A DNA stretch of 64,000 nucleotides from Deinococcus aerius (lineage in GTDB: Bacteria > Deinococcota > Deinococci > Deinococcales > Deinococcaceae), in NCBI RefSeq assembly GCF_002897375.1, contig NZ_BFAG01000003.1, forward strand, positions 124,001-188,000, in the 5' to 3' direction. Made by a program: the position numbers and the translations under genes. Shown here piece after piece: positions 35,305-52,826 of the stretch (the stretch's first letter is position 1; every line of letters begins with the position of its first letter). The notes under the pieces were generated by a model, which was given only the letters and a program-made list of their open reading frames with translations, was not told the origin of the DNA and did no database searches.

Positions 35305-36099
35305 ATGTCGGGCTTCGGGCTGGTGCTGGGCGGGGGCGGCGCGCGGGGGCTGGCCCACCTGGGCGTGTGGGCGGTGCTGGAGGAGGCGGGGCTGAGCCCG
35401 CAGGTGCTGGCGGGCACGAGTATGGGCGGCCTCGTCGCGGCCTTTATCGCGGCGGGGGCGAGCGCGGCGGAGTTGCGCCGGGTCTCGGAAACCGTGTCGT
35501 GGCGGCGCCTGATCGACTGGAGGCTGGGCACGGGCCTGCTGCGGGCGAGTTCCTTTGAGGCGTGGCTGGCGGCGCACCTGCCCCCCACCTTCGAGGAGCT
35601 GCGGCTGCCGCTCGCGGTGACCGCGACGGACGTGCTCACCGGGCGCCAGGTGTACCTGCGCTCCGGGGACCTGTACACGGCGCTCCGCGCCACGACCGCC
35701 TACCCGGGCGCCATCGACCCGGTGCCCCTGGACGACATGCTGCTCGCCGACGGCGGCATCCTGAACCAGGTGCCGGTGGACGCCGCGCTCTTTCTCGGCG
35801 TGCGGAAGGTCGCGGCGGTGGACGTGACCTCGCCCCGGCCCCTCGAGCTGCCCGAGCGGCGCAGGCGCTGGCGGCAGTCTCCCCCGCTCGGCGCCGTGCA
35901 GTCGTTGCGGCGGGCGGTGGACATCATGCAGGCGCAACTGACCGACGCGCGGCTGAGCCTGTACCGGCCAGATGTGCTGCTGCGCCCGGAGTTGGAGGGG
36001 ATTGACCTCCAGAGCTTCCGGCGCGGCGCGCAGGCCATGGCGGCGGGCGAGGCGGTGGCGCGGGCAGAACTGACCCGGCTGCACGCGCTGGTGTCCTGA
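35305..36099 (+). CDS. Patatin-like phospholipase (RssA/YchK-like)
   Basis: 264 aa. A serine hydrolase with a Ser-Asp dyad. The oxyanion motif GGGGARG is at residues 9-15, the nucleophile Ser39 is in GTSMG, and the catalytic Asp is in DGGIL. No signal peptide, so cytoplasmic. It is a plausible lipid acyl hydrolase, but substrate is unknown. TAGACT lies 7 nt before the ATG, a leaderless start shared by the divergent kinase gene across 79 bp. The first residues [12 protein letters not shown] confirm this start, since an upstream in-frame codon would add 16 residues with no conserved match. Confidence 0.9.
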   Translation: MSGFGLVLGGGGARGLAHLGVWAVLEEAGLSPQVLAGTSMGGLVAAFIAAGASAAELRRVSETVSWRRLIDWRLGTGLLRASSFEAWLAAHLPPTFEELRLPLAVTATDVLTGRQVYLRSGDLYTALRATTAYPGAIDPVPLDDMLLADGGILNQVPVDAALFLGVRKVAAVDVTSPRPLELPERRRRWRQSPPLGAVQSLRRAVDIMQAQLTDARLSLYRPDVLLRPELEGIDLQSFRRGAQAMAAGEAVARAELTRLHALVS

Positions 36100-36162
36100 C
36101 CGGGGGCAGGGGACGCGGGAGGGACCCGCCGTCCGCTATCCTGCCCCGGGACAAGGAGCTGC

Positions 36163-36966
<804 letters not shown>

Positions 36967-36978
36967 GCGCAGGGCAGA

Positions 36979-37015
36979 AGGGGCATCGGCAGCGTGAACT
37001 CATGCCGATGCCCCT
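36979..37015 (+). terminator. Strong hairpin downstream of lepB
   Basis: A perfect 13-bp stem: AGGGGCATCGGCA (36979-36991) with TGCCGATGCCCCT (37003-37015) around 11 nt, 13 bp after the stop. There is no U-run, so termination efficiency is uncertain. Confidence 0.6.
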
Positions 37016-37051
37016 CCGCTCGTGTAGTGGAGCCCGGGCAAGAAGAGCGCC

Positions 37052-37113
37052 GTCACGCTGAGGGAAACGAAGCATCTCTCCTCGCGGGACCCTCCGCTCG
37101 CGCTCAGGGTCAC
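37052..37113. repeat. GTCACGCTGAG inverted-repeat element, copy E2
   Basis: GTCACGCTGAG (37052-37062) faces CTCAGGGTCAC (37103-37113). The right part, CCGCTCGCGCTCAGGGT, is identical to copy E1 at 26687-26752. It sits between convergent lepB and the DUF503 gene. Confidence 0.72.
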
Positions 37114-37144
37114 CCATCCTCCGTTGTGCCCCTCCCCCAGGGGC

Positions 37145-37686
<542 letters not shown>

Positions 37687-37694
37687 GGCGGCCA

Positions 37695-38210
<516 letters not shown>

Positions 38211-38219
38211 GGGGGCAGC

Positions 38220-39119
38220 CTAGCGCCCGGGGTGGAGGTGACGTTCGATCTCCGCCCGGTTCGGCATGGCGTCCTGGGCGCCCGGGCGGGTGCAGGCGAG
38301 GGCGGCGGCGACCCCGGCGGCGTGCAGGGCCTCGGGAAGGGCCTGACCGGAGGCGAGCCAGGCGGCCAGGACGCCGCAGAAGGTGTCGCCCGCGCCCGTG
38401 GTGTCCACCGGAGTGACGGGATAGGCGGGCAGGCGGTGGGTGTCCTTCCCCGTCACGGTCAGGCTGCCCCGCGAGCCGAGGGTGACGGTGACCGTCTGGG
38501 GCCCACGGGTGAGGAGGGTACGGGCCTGTGCCTCCACCTCCTGCCCACCCGTCGAGCCGACGAACACGGCGAGTTCATGCTCGTTCACGATGAGGTGGTG
38601 CGTCCGGGCGAGCAGTTCGGGATCGGGCTCACGGGCGGGCGCCGCGTTGTGCAGCACGGTGAGCCCCGCGTCGTGGGCACGGCGGGCCGCCTCGCGGGTG
38701 ACCTCGGGCGGGAGTTCGTTCTGGAGGAGCAGGTGCGTGAAGGCGCTCAGGTCGGCGGGCAGATGCTCGGGCATCACGCGGGCGTTCGCCCCGCTGGCGA
38801 CCGTGATCGCGTTCTCGCCGTCCGGGGAGACGGTGATGAGCGCGAGGCCGGTGGGGGCGTCGAGGTCACGTAAGAGGGGGAGCTTCACCCCGGCGCGGGT
38901 CAGACCGGACAGCGCCACCTCCCGAAAGGAATCCTGCCCCACAGCCCCGCAGAAGGTCACCCCCACCCCGGCGAGGGCGGCGGCGACGGCCTGATTGGCC
39001 CCCTTGCCCCCCGGGGACACGCGGGCATCCTCGCCCAGCACCGTCTCGCCCGGGGCGGGAATACGGGAGGCGCGCACGGTCACGTCGGCGTTCACGCTGC
39101 CGACCACGAGGACGGTCAT
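38220..39119 (-). CDS. rbsK: Ribokinase (PfkB family sugar kinase)
   Basis: 299 aa. It phosphorylates D-ribose (O5) with ATP. The PfkB N-terminal signature is [12 protein letters not shown] at ~residues 38-49, and the C-terminal signature [11 protein letters not shown] carries the catalytic Asp. [20 protein letters not shown] and GAVGQDSF are typical of ribokinase and not fructokinase. The ATG overlaps the stop of the upstream deaminase (ATGA), implying a nucleoside/ribose salvage pair: deaminated nucleosides release ribose which RbsK phosphorylates. No ribose ABC importer is nearby. Confidence 0.88.
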   Translation of the reverse strand: MTVLVVGSVNADVTVRASRIPAPGETVLGEDARVSPGGKGANQAVAAALAGVGVTFCGAVGQDSFREVALSGLTRAGVKLPLLRDLDAPTGLALITVSPDGENAITVASGANARVMPEHLPADLSAFTHLLLQNELPPEVTREAARRAHDAGLTVLHNAAPAREPDPELLARTHHLIVNEHELAVFVGSTGGQEVEAQARTLLTRGPQTVTVTLGSRGSLTVTGKDTHRLPAYPVTPVDTTGAGDTFCGVLAAWLASGQALPEALHAAGVAAALACTRPGAQDAMPNRAEIERHLHPGR

Positions 39120-39679
39120 GCGTTCGTTTCCTCCTCGACGCCCTCCGTCTCGGCGGGATACCGCTGGCGCCACAGCGCCCAGCCCTCCTCCGGGAAGGCC
39201 CGTTTCGCCTCGGGGGCGAAGAGGCGGGCGCCCTCCCGCTCCAGCTCCGGGTCGGGGCAGGGCACCACGTCGGTCTCCTGCATGGCGGGGTGGTCACTCC
39301 ACTTGATGAGGCGGCCCGAGCCCCCCCAGGGGTCGTCGGTGGCCCAGACGATGCGCCCGACCCCGAGCAGGGCACTCGCCCCGCCGCACATCAGGCAGGG
39401 CTCCAGGCTGGTGTAGAGGGTCAGGGTCCCCGCGTCCTTCACCTTGCCGACCGCGAAAAACACGTCCATCTCGGCGTGGGCGACGCTGGCGGCCCCCACG
39501 TGTTCGGGGGTCTGCGCCTCCCCCACCCGGTTGCGGCCCCGCGCGATCACCTCGCCCCGCGCGTTCACGAGGACGGCGCCGACGGGGGCACTGCCCGCCT
39601 CCCGCGCCTCGCGGGCCAGGCGCAGGGCCTCTTGAAGGTGGGGACGGTGGGCCGCCGGCTCGGGGGGCAAAACAGGCAT
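39116..39679 (-). CDS. Nucleoside/nucleobase deaminase (CDA superfamily)
   Basis: 187 aa. Zinc-dependent deaminase with His68-Ala-Glu70 and Cys95-x-x-Cys98 (SLEPCLMCGG). The insertions and the C-terminal ~60 residues differ from TadA, so it is closer to nucleoside or guanine-type deaminases than to the tRNA enzyme. I would not call it tadA. CACACT lies 5 nt upstream of the ATG, a variant of the leaderless box also seen at 46443. It is the first gene of a deaminase-ribokinase pair linked by an ATGA overlap. Confidence 0.82.
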   Translation of the reverse strand: MPVLPPEPAAHRPHLQEALRLAREAREAGSAPVGAVLVNARGEVIARGRNRVGEAQTPEHVGAASVAHAEMDVFFAVGKVKDAGTLTLYTSLEPCLMCGGASALLGVGRIVWATDDPWGGSGRLIKWSDHPAMQETDVVPCPDPELEREGARLFAPEAKRAFPEEGWALWRQRYPAETEGVEEETNA

Positions 39680-39863
39680 GGGGCAGTGTGGCACGTCACC
39701 CGCGCATCCCCGGATGAGATGGCCCCCAGCCCCCCACCGGGAGACATTGCGAGGCTCTTCATGGTAAGCAATCATCCATTGCCCTTATACTGAGTTCAAT
39801 TTCAAACCGGCCCCCTTTCACCGCTCGCCGAGCAGGCGGGGGCCAAGGAGTGTGAGGAGCGGC

Positions 39864-41561
<1,698 letters not shown>

Positions 41562-41590
41562 GGGGCTGCTCCCCTCGGTGGAGGACGGGT

Positions 41591-41792
41591 TTTCTCCCTC
41601 TCCCCTCGTGGGAGACTCGTAGAGCGGCTTGCAGAGGGCCGGGTGAGGGGGCGTGTGGCCAGCGCCACTGGCCCTCATGGCGAGAGGGCCTGGACACCCT
41701 GACTGGCCTCGGGATGCCAGGCCCGTTCACCCCCACCCGGCCTCCCCCCTCAAGGGGGAGGGGCTTTTTTTGCCGCTCACACGGCTTTTTCT
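41591..41792 (+). repeat. ~200-bp dispersed repeat, copy B (with terminator hairpin)
   Basis: It has the same order as copy A (21703-21890): TTCTCCCTCTCCCC, GTGAGGGGGCGTGTGGCC, a variable centre, CCCGTTCACCCCC, CTCCCCCCTCAAGGGGGAGG and CACACGGCTTTTTC. The CTCCCCC/GGGGGAG stem is followed by seven T and would end the acyl-CoA ligase transcript. It fills most of the 351-bp gap 41562-41912; the rest shows only the TATCAT box of the next gene. Confidence 0.75.
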
Positions 41793-41911
41793 CCGGGTGA
41801 GGAGTTCCTGTCCATCACCCGGCCTGCCCCGCCGCCCCACGCCAGGGACTTCTCACGCTCCTCCCAGTGGGGGGAATGCCGCCGGGGCGACGGGTGCCCT
41901 ATCATGTGTCT

Positions 41912-42290
<379 letters not shown>

Positions 42291-42309
42291 GCCCCAAGGG
42301 AGAACCGAC

Positions 42310-44661
<2,352 letters not shown>

Positions 44662-44680
44662 GCCCCATCCCCCGCAGAGG

Positions 44681-44704
44681 CCCCCGCAGCGAGCGGGGGT
44701 TTTT
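44681..44704 (+). terminator. Terminator after PBP1A
   Basis: CCCCCGC pairs with GCGGGGG around AGCGA, then five T. A textbook Rho-independent terminator 20 bp after the stop. Confidence 0.9.
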
Positions 44705-44762
44705 CACTGGCCCTTCCCTTCTCACCCAGCTGTCACCCCTGGGGCGGAGCAGGACGCGCATC

Positions 44763-45161
44763 ATGCCGGGGATGAAACGCGCGCCCCTGCTCACGCTGCT
44801 GCTGGCCCTGGGCACCCCCGCTGGTGCCCTCGTGCGGCTGGGCGACCCCCTGCCCACCCATCCCTGGAAGAGCGCCGACCGCGAGCTGATCGTGGTCTAC
44901 TCGCACGACTGCGGCGACCTGGGCGAACTGTGGGGCGCCGTCCTCGCCGCCGGGCTCCCCGTACGCGCCGTGAACGCCGAAGACATCCCTGCCCCCGCCC
45001 CGAAAGGCGTGAACGTGTGGCGCGGCCCCGAGGCGACCGCCTTCGCCCGCGCGCTGCGCGTCGGCACGTACCCCGCCGTCCTCCTCGTGCGCGAGGGCCG
45101 CGTCCTCAACGCCTGGGAGGGAACCTTCGCGGGGGATTTGGGGTTGGCGGGGAAGGACTGA
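44763..45161 (+). CDS. Exported thioredoxin-fold protein without a redox CxxC
   Basis: 132 aa. The signal peptide ends near GTPAGA. RELIVVYSHDCGDLGELWGAVL has the strand-turn-helix of a thioredoxin opening with a single Cys where CxxC is expected, and VGTYPAVLLVREGRVLNAWEGTFAG matches the cis-Pro and following strands of the fold (TYPAVLLV). It therefore looks like a monothiol, non-classical thioredoxin-like protein; function unknown. I chose the ATG at 44763, but a start at 44772 (MKRAP) would give a more standard signal peptide. Confidence 0.6.
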   Translation: MPGMKRAPLLTLLLALGTPAGALVRLGDPLPTHPWKSADRELIVVYSHDCGDLGELWGAVLAAGLPVRAVNAEDIPAPAPKGVNVWRGPEATAFARALRVGTYPAVLLVREGRVLNAWEGTFAGDLGLAGKD

Positions 45162-45600
45162 GTGGGGCGCGCGCCCGAAAGACGGGGCAGAAGAGCTATA
45201 GAGACGCGGCAGCAGGGCAGGCGTTGCCTGCCACCCCTCTCCCCAACCCTCTCCCGCAAGGGGAGAGGGAGTACCAACGCCAAAGCTCCTGCTTCTCAAA
45301 ACCGTCTCCTGTGGACGGCCGATTCCCGCACTTGGCTGGCTCTCGCACCGCCTTCACCACGTCGGCTCGCGCAGCGAGACGGTGGGCGAGCGGCTGAGGA
45401 CGCAGCAAGATCAAACCTTGCGCGTGGGGAGAAGCGGCAATGGGTGCGATGGGCCGGGCCCCTTGCCGAGCGCAGCGGAAAGCTCCCCCCTGCCCCCTCC
45501 GGGGGTAGGGGGGCTGGGGGGGTGGGGGCAACTCGCTACAAGATGCCCTGCCCTACAGCCCCCAGTTGAAGACGTCCTCGTCGAGTTGCGGCCAGAGGAG
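45162..45600. other. 439-bp gene-free region
   Basis: No open reading frame here has a plausible start, length and homology. It holds a partial CCCTCTCCC-type repeat (45224-45283), a G-rich stretch with CCCCCTCCGGGGGTAGGGGG near 45488, and otherwise unrecognised sequence. It might include remnants of a lost gene, but I cannot identify one. Confidence 0.6.
45224..45283 (-). repeat. CCCTCTCCC-type dispersed repeat, partial copy C
   Basis: Read on the minus strand it gives ACTCCCTCTCCCCTTGCGGG then AGAGGGTTGGGGAGAGGGG, similar to the 5' half of copies A and B. Orientation is opposite to these. Confidence 0.6.
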
Positions 45601-46362
45601 TTACCGCCCCCCCGCCCGCCGCTTCTCCGCCTGCACCAGCCGCACAAACTGCGCGAGCCGGGGCGCCCGGTTCCAGCGCCTCCGGTCCAAGCCCACCCGC
45701 CAGATAAACTCCACCCCCAACTTGCGCGTCCACGCGGGGGCGAGATCGGCCGTTCCGGCGAACACGTCGATGACACCCCCACAGCCGATAATCACGGGCG
45801 CCCCCAGCACCTGCCGCCAGTACTGGTTGAAGGTCTCCTGCCGCCCGGCCCCCATGCCCGTCAGGACGAGGTGCGCCTGGGAGGACCCGACAAGTTCGGC
45901 CACCCGCCGGTCCTCGGGGAGGTCGAAGTAGCCGTGGTGGACCCCGGCGACCTGAATGCCGTAGTCACGAACGGCATTCTGCGCGGCCTGCTCGGCGACC
46001 CCGGGCTTGGCCCCCAGGAAGAACACCCGCAGGTCGGCGCCGTGCCGCTCCATCAGGCCCTTCACGATGTCGTAGCCGGGGGCGCGGGGCACCTCGCGGC
46101 CATGCAGTTGCCGGGCGGCCCAGACGATGCCCACCCCGTCGGCGGTGACGAGGTCGGCCTCCTGAATGGCCTGCACGAACTCGGGATGGGTGCGCGACTG
46201 CACGATGAACTCGGGGTTCAGGGTGACGACCGTGTGGGGAGCGCGGGGGGCGCGGAACATCCACTCGCCGAGGCGGTCGAGCGTCGCGGGCAGCGTGATC
46301 ACGTCCAGCGGCAGGTCGAACAGGGTGAGGCGCGGCTGGGGGCTGGGTTGGGGTGAAGCCAT
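45601..46362 (-). CDS. WecG/TagA/CpsF-family glycosyltransferase
   Basis: 253 aa, GT26. It transfers N-acetylmannosaminuronate, ManNAc or glucose to a lipid-linked sugar, for teichoic-acid-like, exopolysaccharide or S-layer polysaccharide synthesis. The N-terminal region has HTVVTLNPEFIVQSRTHPEF and ADGVGIVWAARQL, the family's substrate pocket segment. FFLGAKPGVAEQAAQN and LVLTGMGAGRQETFNQYW continue the family pattern; CGGVIDVFAGTADLAPAW closes it. No other polysaccharide genes are adjacent. TACAAT lies 11 nt before the ATG, so a very short leader is likely. Divergent from the Crp/Fnr gene. Confidence 0.9.
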   Translation of the reverse strand: MASPQPSPQPRLTLFDLPLDVITLPATLDRLGEWMFRAPRAPHTVVTLNPEFIVQSRTHPEFVQAIQEADLVTADGVGIVWAARQLHGREVPRAPGYDIVKGLMERHGADLRVFFLGAKPGVAEQAAQNAVRDYGIQVAGVHHGYFDLPEDRRVAELVGSSQAHLVLTGMGAGRQETFNQYWRQVLGAPVIIGCGGVIDVFAGTADLAPAWTRKLGVEFIWRVGLDRRRWNRAPRLAQFVRLVQAEKRRAGGR

Positions 46363-46454
46363 GCGTGGGGCGGATTGTAACACGGGGGGTGGCAATAGCC
46401 GCACGAGCCTCATCCGGGGCCGCCCCCGCAAAGCTGATGTGGCACACTGTCCGC

Positions 46455-47129
<675 letters not shown>

Positions 47130-47187
47130 GGTTGATGGAGGGACGCTCCAGACGCCGCGCGGGAAAACGCTCTAGGCTGGGGCCGAT

Positions 47188-48768
47188 GTGGAAGACGGGG
47201 GGGCTTTGAAGGTGGCGAGGAGCATCGCGGCGGCATACCGGGCGGGCGACCTGCCCGGCTTTTTCCGGCTGGGGCCGGGGGACCTGGGGGCGGCAGTTGG
47301 GGAGACCCGGCCCGACGTGGACCGCGCCGCCCTCGCCGACGCGCTGCGGGCCTACCACCGCGACCTGGAAACACTGGACGCCGGGGTGGAGGCCCTCCTC
47401 ACCCGCCTGGCCCACCCCGCCTCCCGGGTGATCGTGACGGGGCAGCAGGCGGGGCTCCTCACCGGCCCGGCCTACAGCGTCCACAAGGGGGCGGACGCGG
47501 CCCTCCTCGCCCGTCAGCTCGACCGGGAGGACGCCCCGGTGGTCGCCGTGTACTGGGTCGCCAGCCAGGACCACGACGCGGCGGAGGTCGCCTCCACGAC
47601 TCTGCTCGACCACGCCGAGGTGTTGCACCGCCTGACGCTGGACCTGCCGCAGGGGGTGCCGGTGGGCCGGGTGCCGTGGAGGGCGGAGTGGACAGACGAG
47701 GTTTACGCCCTGCTGGACCGTTTCGACACGGCCCCCGAGTACCGCGAGTCCATGCGGGCGCGGGTGGAACGGGCCGTGCGAGGAGGAGGCAGTTACGCCG
47801 ACATATTCGCCCGGCTGGTTCACGGCCTGCTCTCCCCCGCCGGGCTGCTCGTGCTTGACCCGCTGCATCCGGCCCTAGCCGCGCTCATGGCCCCCACCCT
47901 GGCGCGCGAGCTGGAGCGGCCCCTGGAAGGTCCGGCGCGAATCGAGGCGGCGGCACAGCGGCTGGAGGCGGAGGGCTTCATCCCCCAACTGCGCCGCCCG
48001 GCGGGGGCCACGAACCTCTTTCTGGAGGAGGAGGACGGCGGGCGGCGACTGCTGCGGTTCGATGGGCGAAACTTCAGCACGGAGACGAGGTCCTATACCC
48101 GGGAGGAGGTTGAGTCCATCCTGAAGGCCGACCCCTCGCGCCTCACCCCGGCGGCGGGGTTGCGTCCGGTCGTGCAGGATGCGCTGCTGCCCACGCTGGC
48201 CTTTGTCGTCGGGCCGGGCGAAATCGCCTACGGGGCGCAGCTTGCCGAGGTCTACGAGCTTCACGGACTGCGTCAACCCCTGCTGTGGCCGCGCCTGAGT
48301 GTGACATGGCTGGAGCCCAACGTGGCGCGGCTGCTCGCGCGGCTGGGGGCGACGGCGGCGCAGGTGCAGGCCGACCCGGAGGGGGTACTGGGGAGGGCGC
48401 TGGCGCGGGAACGGGGAGCGGCGGCCCTCTCCGCCGAGCGACTATCCGCGCTGGACGCCGAGTTGCGGGCCCTGACCGCCGACCTCGCCGCCCTCGACCC
48501 CACGCTGGCACGGGCCGCCGAACGCACCCGCAGCCGCACGACTGCCCGCGTCGCGCACCTCCAGACCCTCTCCGCCCGCGCCCTGGCTCGCCAGGAGGAC
48601 GACCGGACGCGGCAGCTCACGCGCCTGAAACTGCACCTGCTACCGAACGGCGTGCCCCAGGAACGCGAGATGAACTTCCTGACCTTCCTGCTCAAGCACG
48701 GGGAGGCGCCGCTGAGGACGCTCCTCAGCCTCGCGCCGGGGACGCAGGCGGAGGTGCCAATTCCCTGA
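47188..48768 (+). CDS. bshC: Bacillithiol biosynthesis cysteine-adding enzyme BshC
   Basis: 526 aa. It is thought to add cysteine to GlcN-malate, the last step of bacillithiol synthesis. Family segments ASRVIVTGQQAGLLTGPAYS, then VAVYWVASQDHDAAEVAS and LRPVVQDALLPTLAFVVGPGEIAYGAQL are present; the C-terminal coiled-coil region includes RLKLHLLPNGVPQEREMNFL. The start is uncertain: the GTG at 47188 is in frame, while TAGGCT lies 7 nt before an ATG at 47186 that is out of frame by one base across a run of seven G. One more G would put that ATG in frame. TTG 47206 and GTG 47212 are other candidates. bshA and bshB are not in the window. Confidence 0.92.
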   Translation: MEDGGALKVARSIAAAYRAGDLPGFFRLGPGDLGAAVGETRPDVDRAALADALRAYHRDLETLDAGVEALLTRLAHPASRVIVTGQQAGLLTGPAYSVHKGADAALLARQLDREDAPVVAVYWVASQDHDAAEVASTTLLDHAEVLHRLTLDLPQGVPVGRVPWRAEWTDEVYALLDRFDTAPEYRESMRARVERAVRGGGSYADIFARLVHGLLSPAGLLVLDPLHPALAALMAPTLARELERPLEGPARIEAAAQRLEAEGFIPQLRRPAGATNLFLEEEDGGRRLLRFDGRNFSTETRSYTREEVESILKADPSRLTPAAGLRPVVQDALLPTLAFVVGPGEIAYGAQLAEVYELHGLRQPLLWPRLSVTWLEPNVARLLARLGATAAQVQADPEGVLGRALARERGAAALSAERLSALDAELRALTADLAALDPTLARAAERTRSRTTARVAHLQTLSARALARQEDDRTRQLTRLKLHLLPNGVPQEREMNFLTFLLKHGEAPLRTLLSLAPGTQAEVPIP

Positions 48769-48771
48769 GGG

Positions 48772-49479
48772 TCAAGGGACGACCTGGGGCTCCGTGGCGC
48801 TCTTGCCGTAGTCCAGGCTGTCCAGCAAGCTCAGGGCGAGGGCTTCGAGGGCCGACTGCCGCTCACCCGATGTGGGGGCATTTAGGGCGAGGTGGAGGTG
48901 ACGGGCGGCAACAGGCTCACGCCCCGTCAGGTCTCTCAACCAGTGGCGCGGCTTGACCTCCCACCAGCCACGAGCCGCGTACAGGGCGTGAACCAGACGA
49001 CCGGCGGCAGAGGCGACCTGATAACCATGCATGGGTGTTCCGAGCAGTCCACGCGCCTCCATCACCTCGTCTACGAGGAAATGCCGGTCGGCGGGGGTGA
49101 GGGGGCGGGGCACCGGGCCAGCCGCATACAGGGCGCGCGCCTCGGCAGTCAGGGCGTCCAGATCGGGATGCGGCACCAGCACGCGCCCCCGGGCGAACAT
49201 GGCGATGGAAGCGTGATCGGGCTCCGCGAACATCGCCCGAACTTTCCGCAGCGGATTGTGAAAGGCTTCCACCGGCACCCCGTCTGCTACAAAGCTGCTC
49301 CTCCAGCGGAAGTCCCCCATGACGAGGGCGTGAAAGTCCAGATCGCTGTGGGGATCGGCCTCTCCCCGGGAGGCGCTGCCGCACCACAGGACGGCGTAGA
49401 CGCCGGGTGTGGCGGTGACGCGGGCGAGCGCGGCGGGCAGGGCCGCCTCCAGACGGGCCTGAGCCTCAGGGTCGGGCAT
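48772..49479 (-). CDS. Nucleotidyltransferase-fold protein
   Basis: 235 aa. The N-terminal minimal nucleotidyltransferase motif is GSASRGEADPHSDLDF, the GSxxxG...SDxD pattern of the Pol-beta superfamily (near residues 34-49). The following ~150 residues are helical, with VDEVMEARGLLGTPMHGYQVAS; these may form a HEPN-like or kanamycin-nucleotidyltransferase C-terminal helical domain. It could modify a small molecule such as an aminoglycoside, but without its substrate pocket known this is open. It has a stop-to-stop gap of only 3 bp with convergent bshC. Confidence 0.75.
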   Translation of the reverse strand: MPDPEAQARLEAALPAALARVTATPGVYAVLWCGSASRGEADPHSDLDFHALVMGDFRWRSSFVADGVPVEAFHNPLRKVRAMFAEPDHASIAMFARGRVLVPHPDLDALTAEARALYAAGPVPRPLTPADRHFLVDEVMEARGLLGTPMHGYQVASAAGRLVHALYAARGWWEVKPRHWLRDLTGREPVAARHLHLALNAPTSGERQSALEALALSLLDSLDYGKSATEPQVVP

Positions 49480-49500
49480 GACGTGAACCCGGAGTCACCC

Positions 49501-50025
49501 CTACGCCGTCGCGTACTCCTCCGTGGGCAGCCACTTCACTTCCACCCCCTGCTCGCCCAGCCACTCGGGGACGCTGTAGCGGGCACGGGCCAGGCCGGAG
49601 AGGACGCGGTGGGCGGTCGCCACGGCCCGGTGGAGTTCGCCGTCACCGATGAGCCCCGCCTCATGGGCGGCGACCAGTTCCTCGGTGTCCATGATCTCGG
49701 CGGCGACCCCGTCGTGAACGATCACGTCGAGGTAGTGGTCGCGCACCGACCAGAGGTCGCCCGACCGGGTGATCGTGGCTATGTCGATGTAGTAGTCGTG
49801 TTCGCGCGGGCCGTGGAAGTCGTAGCGGCAGACGACCACGCCCAGGGCGGGGAGCAGGTTCGCCTGCCAGTGCCGGATGCGGGGATGGGTCACGAAGTCC
49901 CGCGCGACGAAGAGGCCGTGCGGATGCTCACGGTAGGTGTGAACGGGGCGGAGGCCGGTGTTCGTGTGGTGCAGCCGCGCCGCCACGTCGTGCCGCTCAG
50001 TTTTGACAGCTTCCGCTCCGGGCAT
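49501..50025 (-). CDS. DUF402 family protein
   Basis: 174 aa. The DUF402 core is visible: YYIDIATITRSGDLWSVRDHYLDVIV, followed by IMDTEELVAAHEAGLIGDGEL. Archaeal FAU-1 and Gram-positive Ntdp proteins share this domain, with RNA or nucleotide-phosphatase activity reported in some members; the carboxylates in DHYLD and the later Asp-Glu are the metal-binding positions. The activity of this protein is not known. TACGGT lies 5 nt before the ATG, a leaderless start. It ends 21 bp before the nucleotidyltransferase gene on the same strand; the two could share a transcript. Confidence 0.85.
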   Translation of the reverse strand: MPGAEAVKTERHDVAARLHHTNTGLRPVHTYREHPHGLFVARDFVTHPRIRHWQANLLPALGVVVCRYDFHGPREHDYYIDIATITRSGDLWSVRDHYLDVIVHDGVAAEIMDTEELVAAHEAGLIGDGELHRAVATAHRVLSGLARARYSVPEWLGEQGVEVKWLPTEEYATA

Positions 50026-50116
50026 GAATTACCGTAACGGATCGGGACCCCCTCCGGGCATAAAGTTTGTCTCAACCCGGGCTTCATGAAACGGCAACCG
50101 TCACCCCACGCCAGGC

Positions 50117-52642
<2,526 letters not shown>

Positions 52643-52765
52643 AACGCGCCAGTCTAGCCCAGGGGCCGGGAGCCGAGCGTGAGCGGGGGAACGGGGGACT
52701 CACAGCGGGAACCCCATCACTTGCAGGGCAACGCTTCAAGAGATGTGGGGCGAGTGACGGCCAAA

Positions 52766-52826
52766 GACAGCGGCCCCCGTGGAGTTGAAGGGGGCGCTTT
52801 CCCCTGGGGTGGGGACCACCGCTGTC
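52766..52826 (-). terminator. Long hairpin at the end of the GGDEF-EAL gene
   Basis: On the minus strand GACAGCGG (from the stop codon, 52819-52826) pairs with CCGCTGTC (52766-52773), followed by TTT. The 45-nt interior holds further C-rich/G-rich pairs (CCCCACCCC against GGGG). Confidence 0.6.

Noticed and set aside
39116..39679. Assignment of the deaminase as tRNA adenosine deaminase TadA
   Set aside because: The His-Ala-Glu and Cys-x-x-Cys sites fit any deaminase of the superfamily, and its insertions and tail are unlike TadA.
45480..45535. G-quadruplex as a regulatory structure near position 45500
   Set aside because: The G-runs are in a repeat-rich, gene-free stretch, and similar runs are common in GC-rich spacer DNA; no promoter is adjacent.
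47186..47209. Tiny frame MWKTGGL as a leader peptide gene
   Set aside because: It could be real but is more simply explained by a miscounted G-run. I list it only under the bshC start problem.
48772..50025. Nucleotidyltransferase plus DUF402 gene as a toxin-antitoxin pair
   Set aside because: The nucleotidyltransferase is longer than the MNT antitoxin type and DUF402 is not HEPN-like; spacing alone is not enough.
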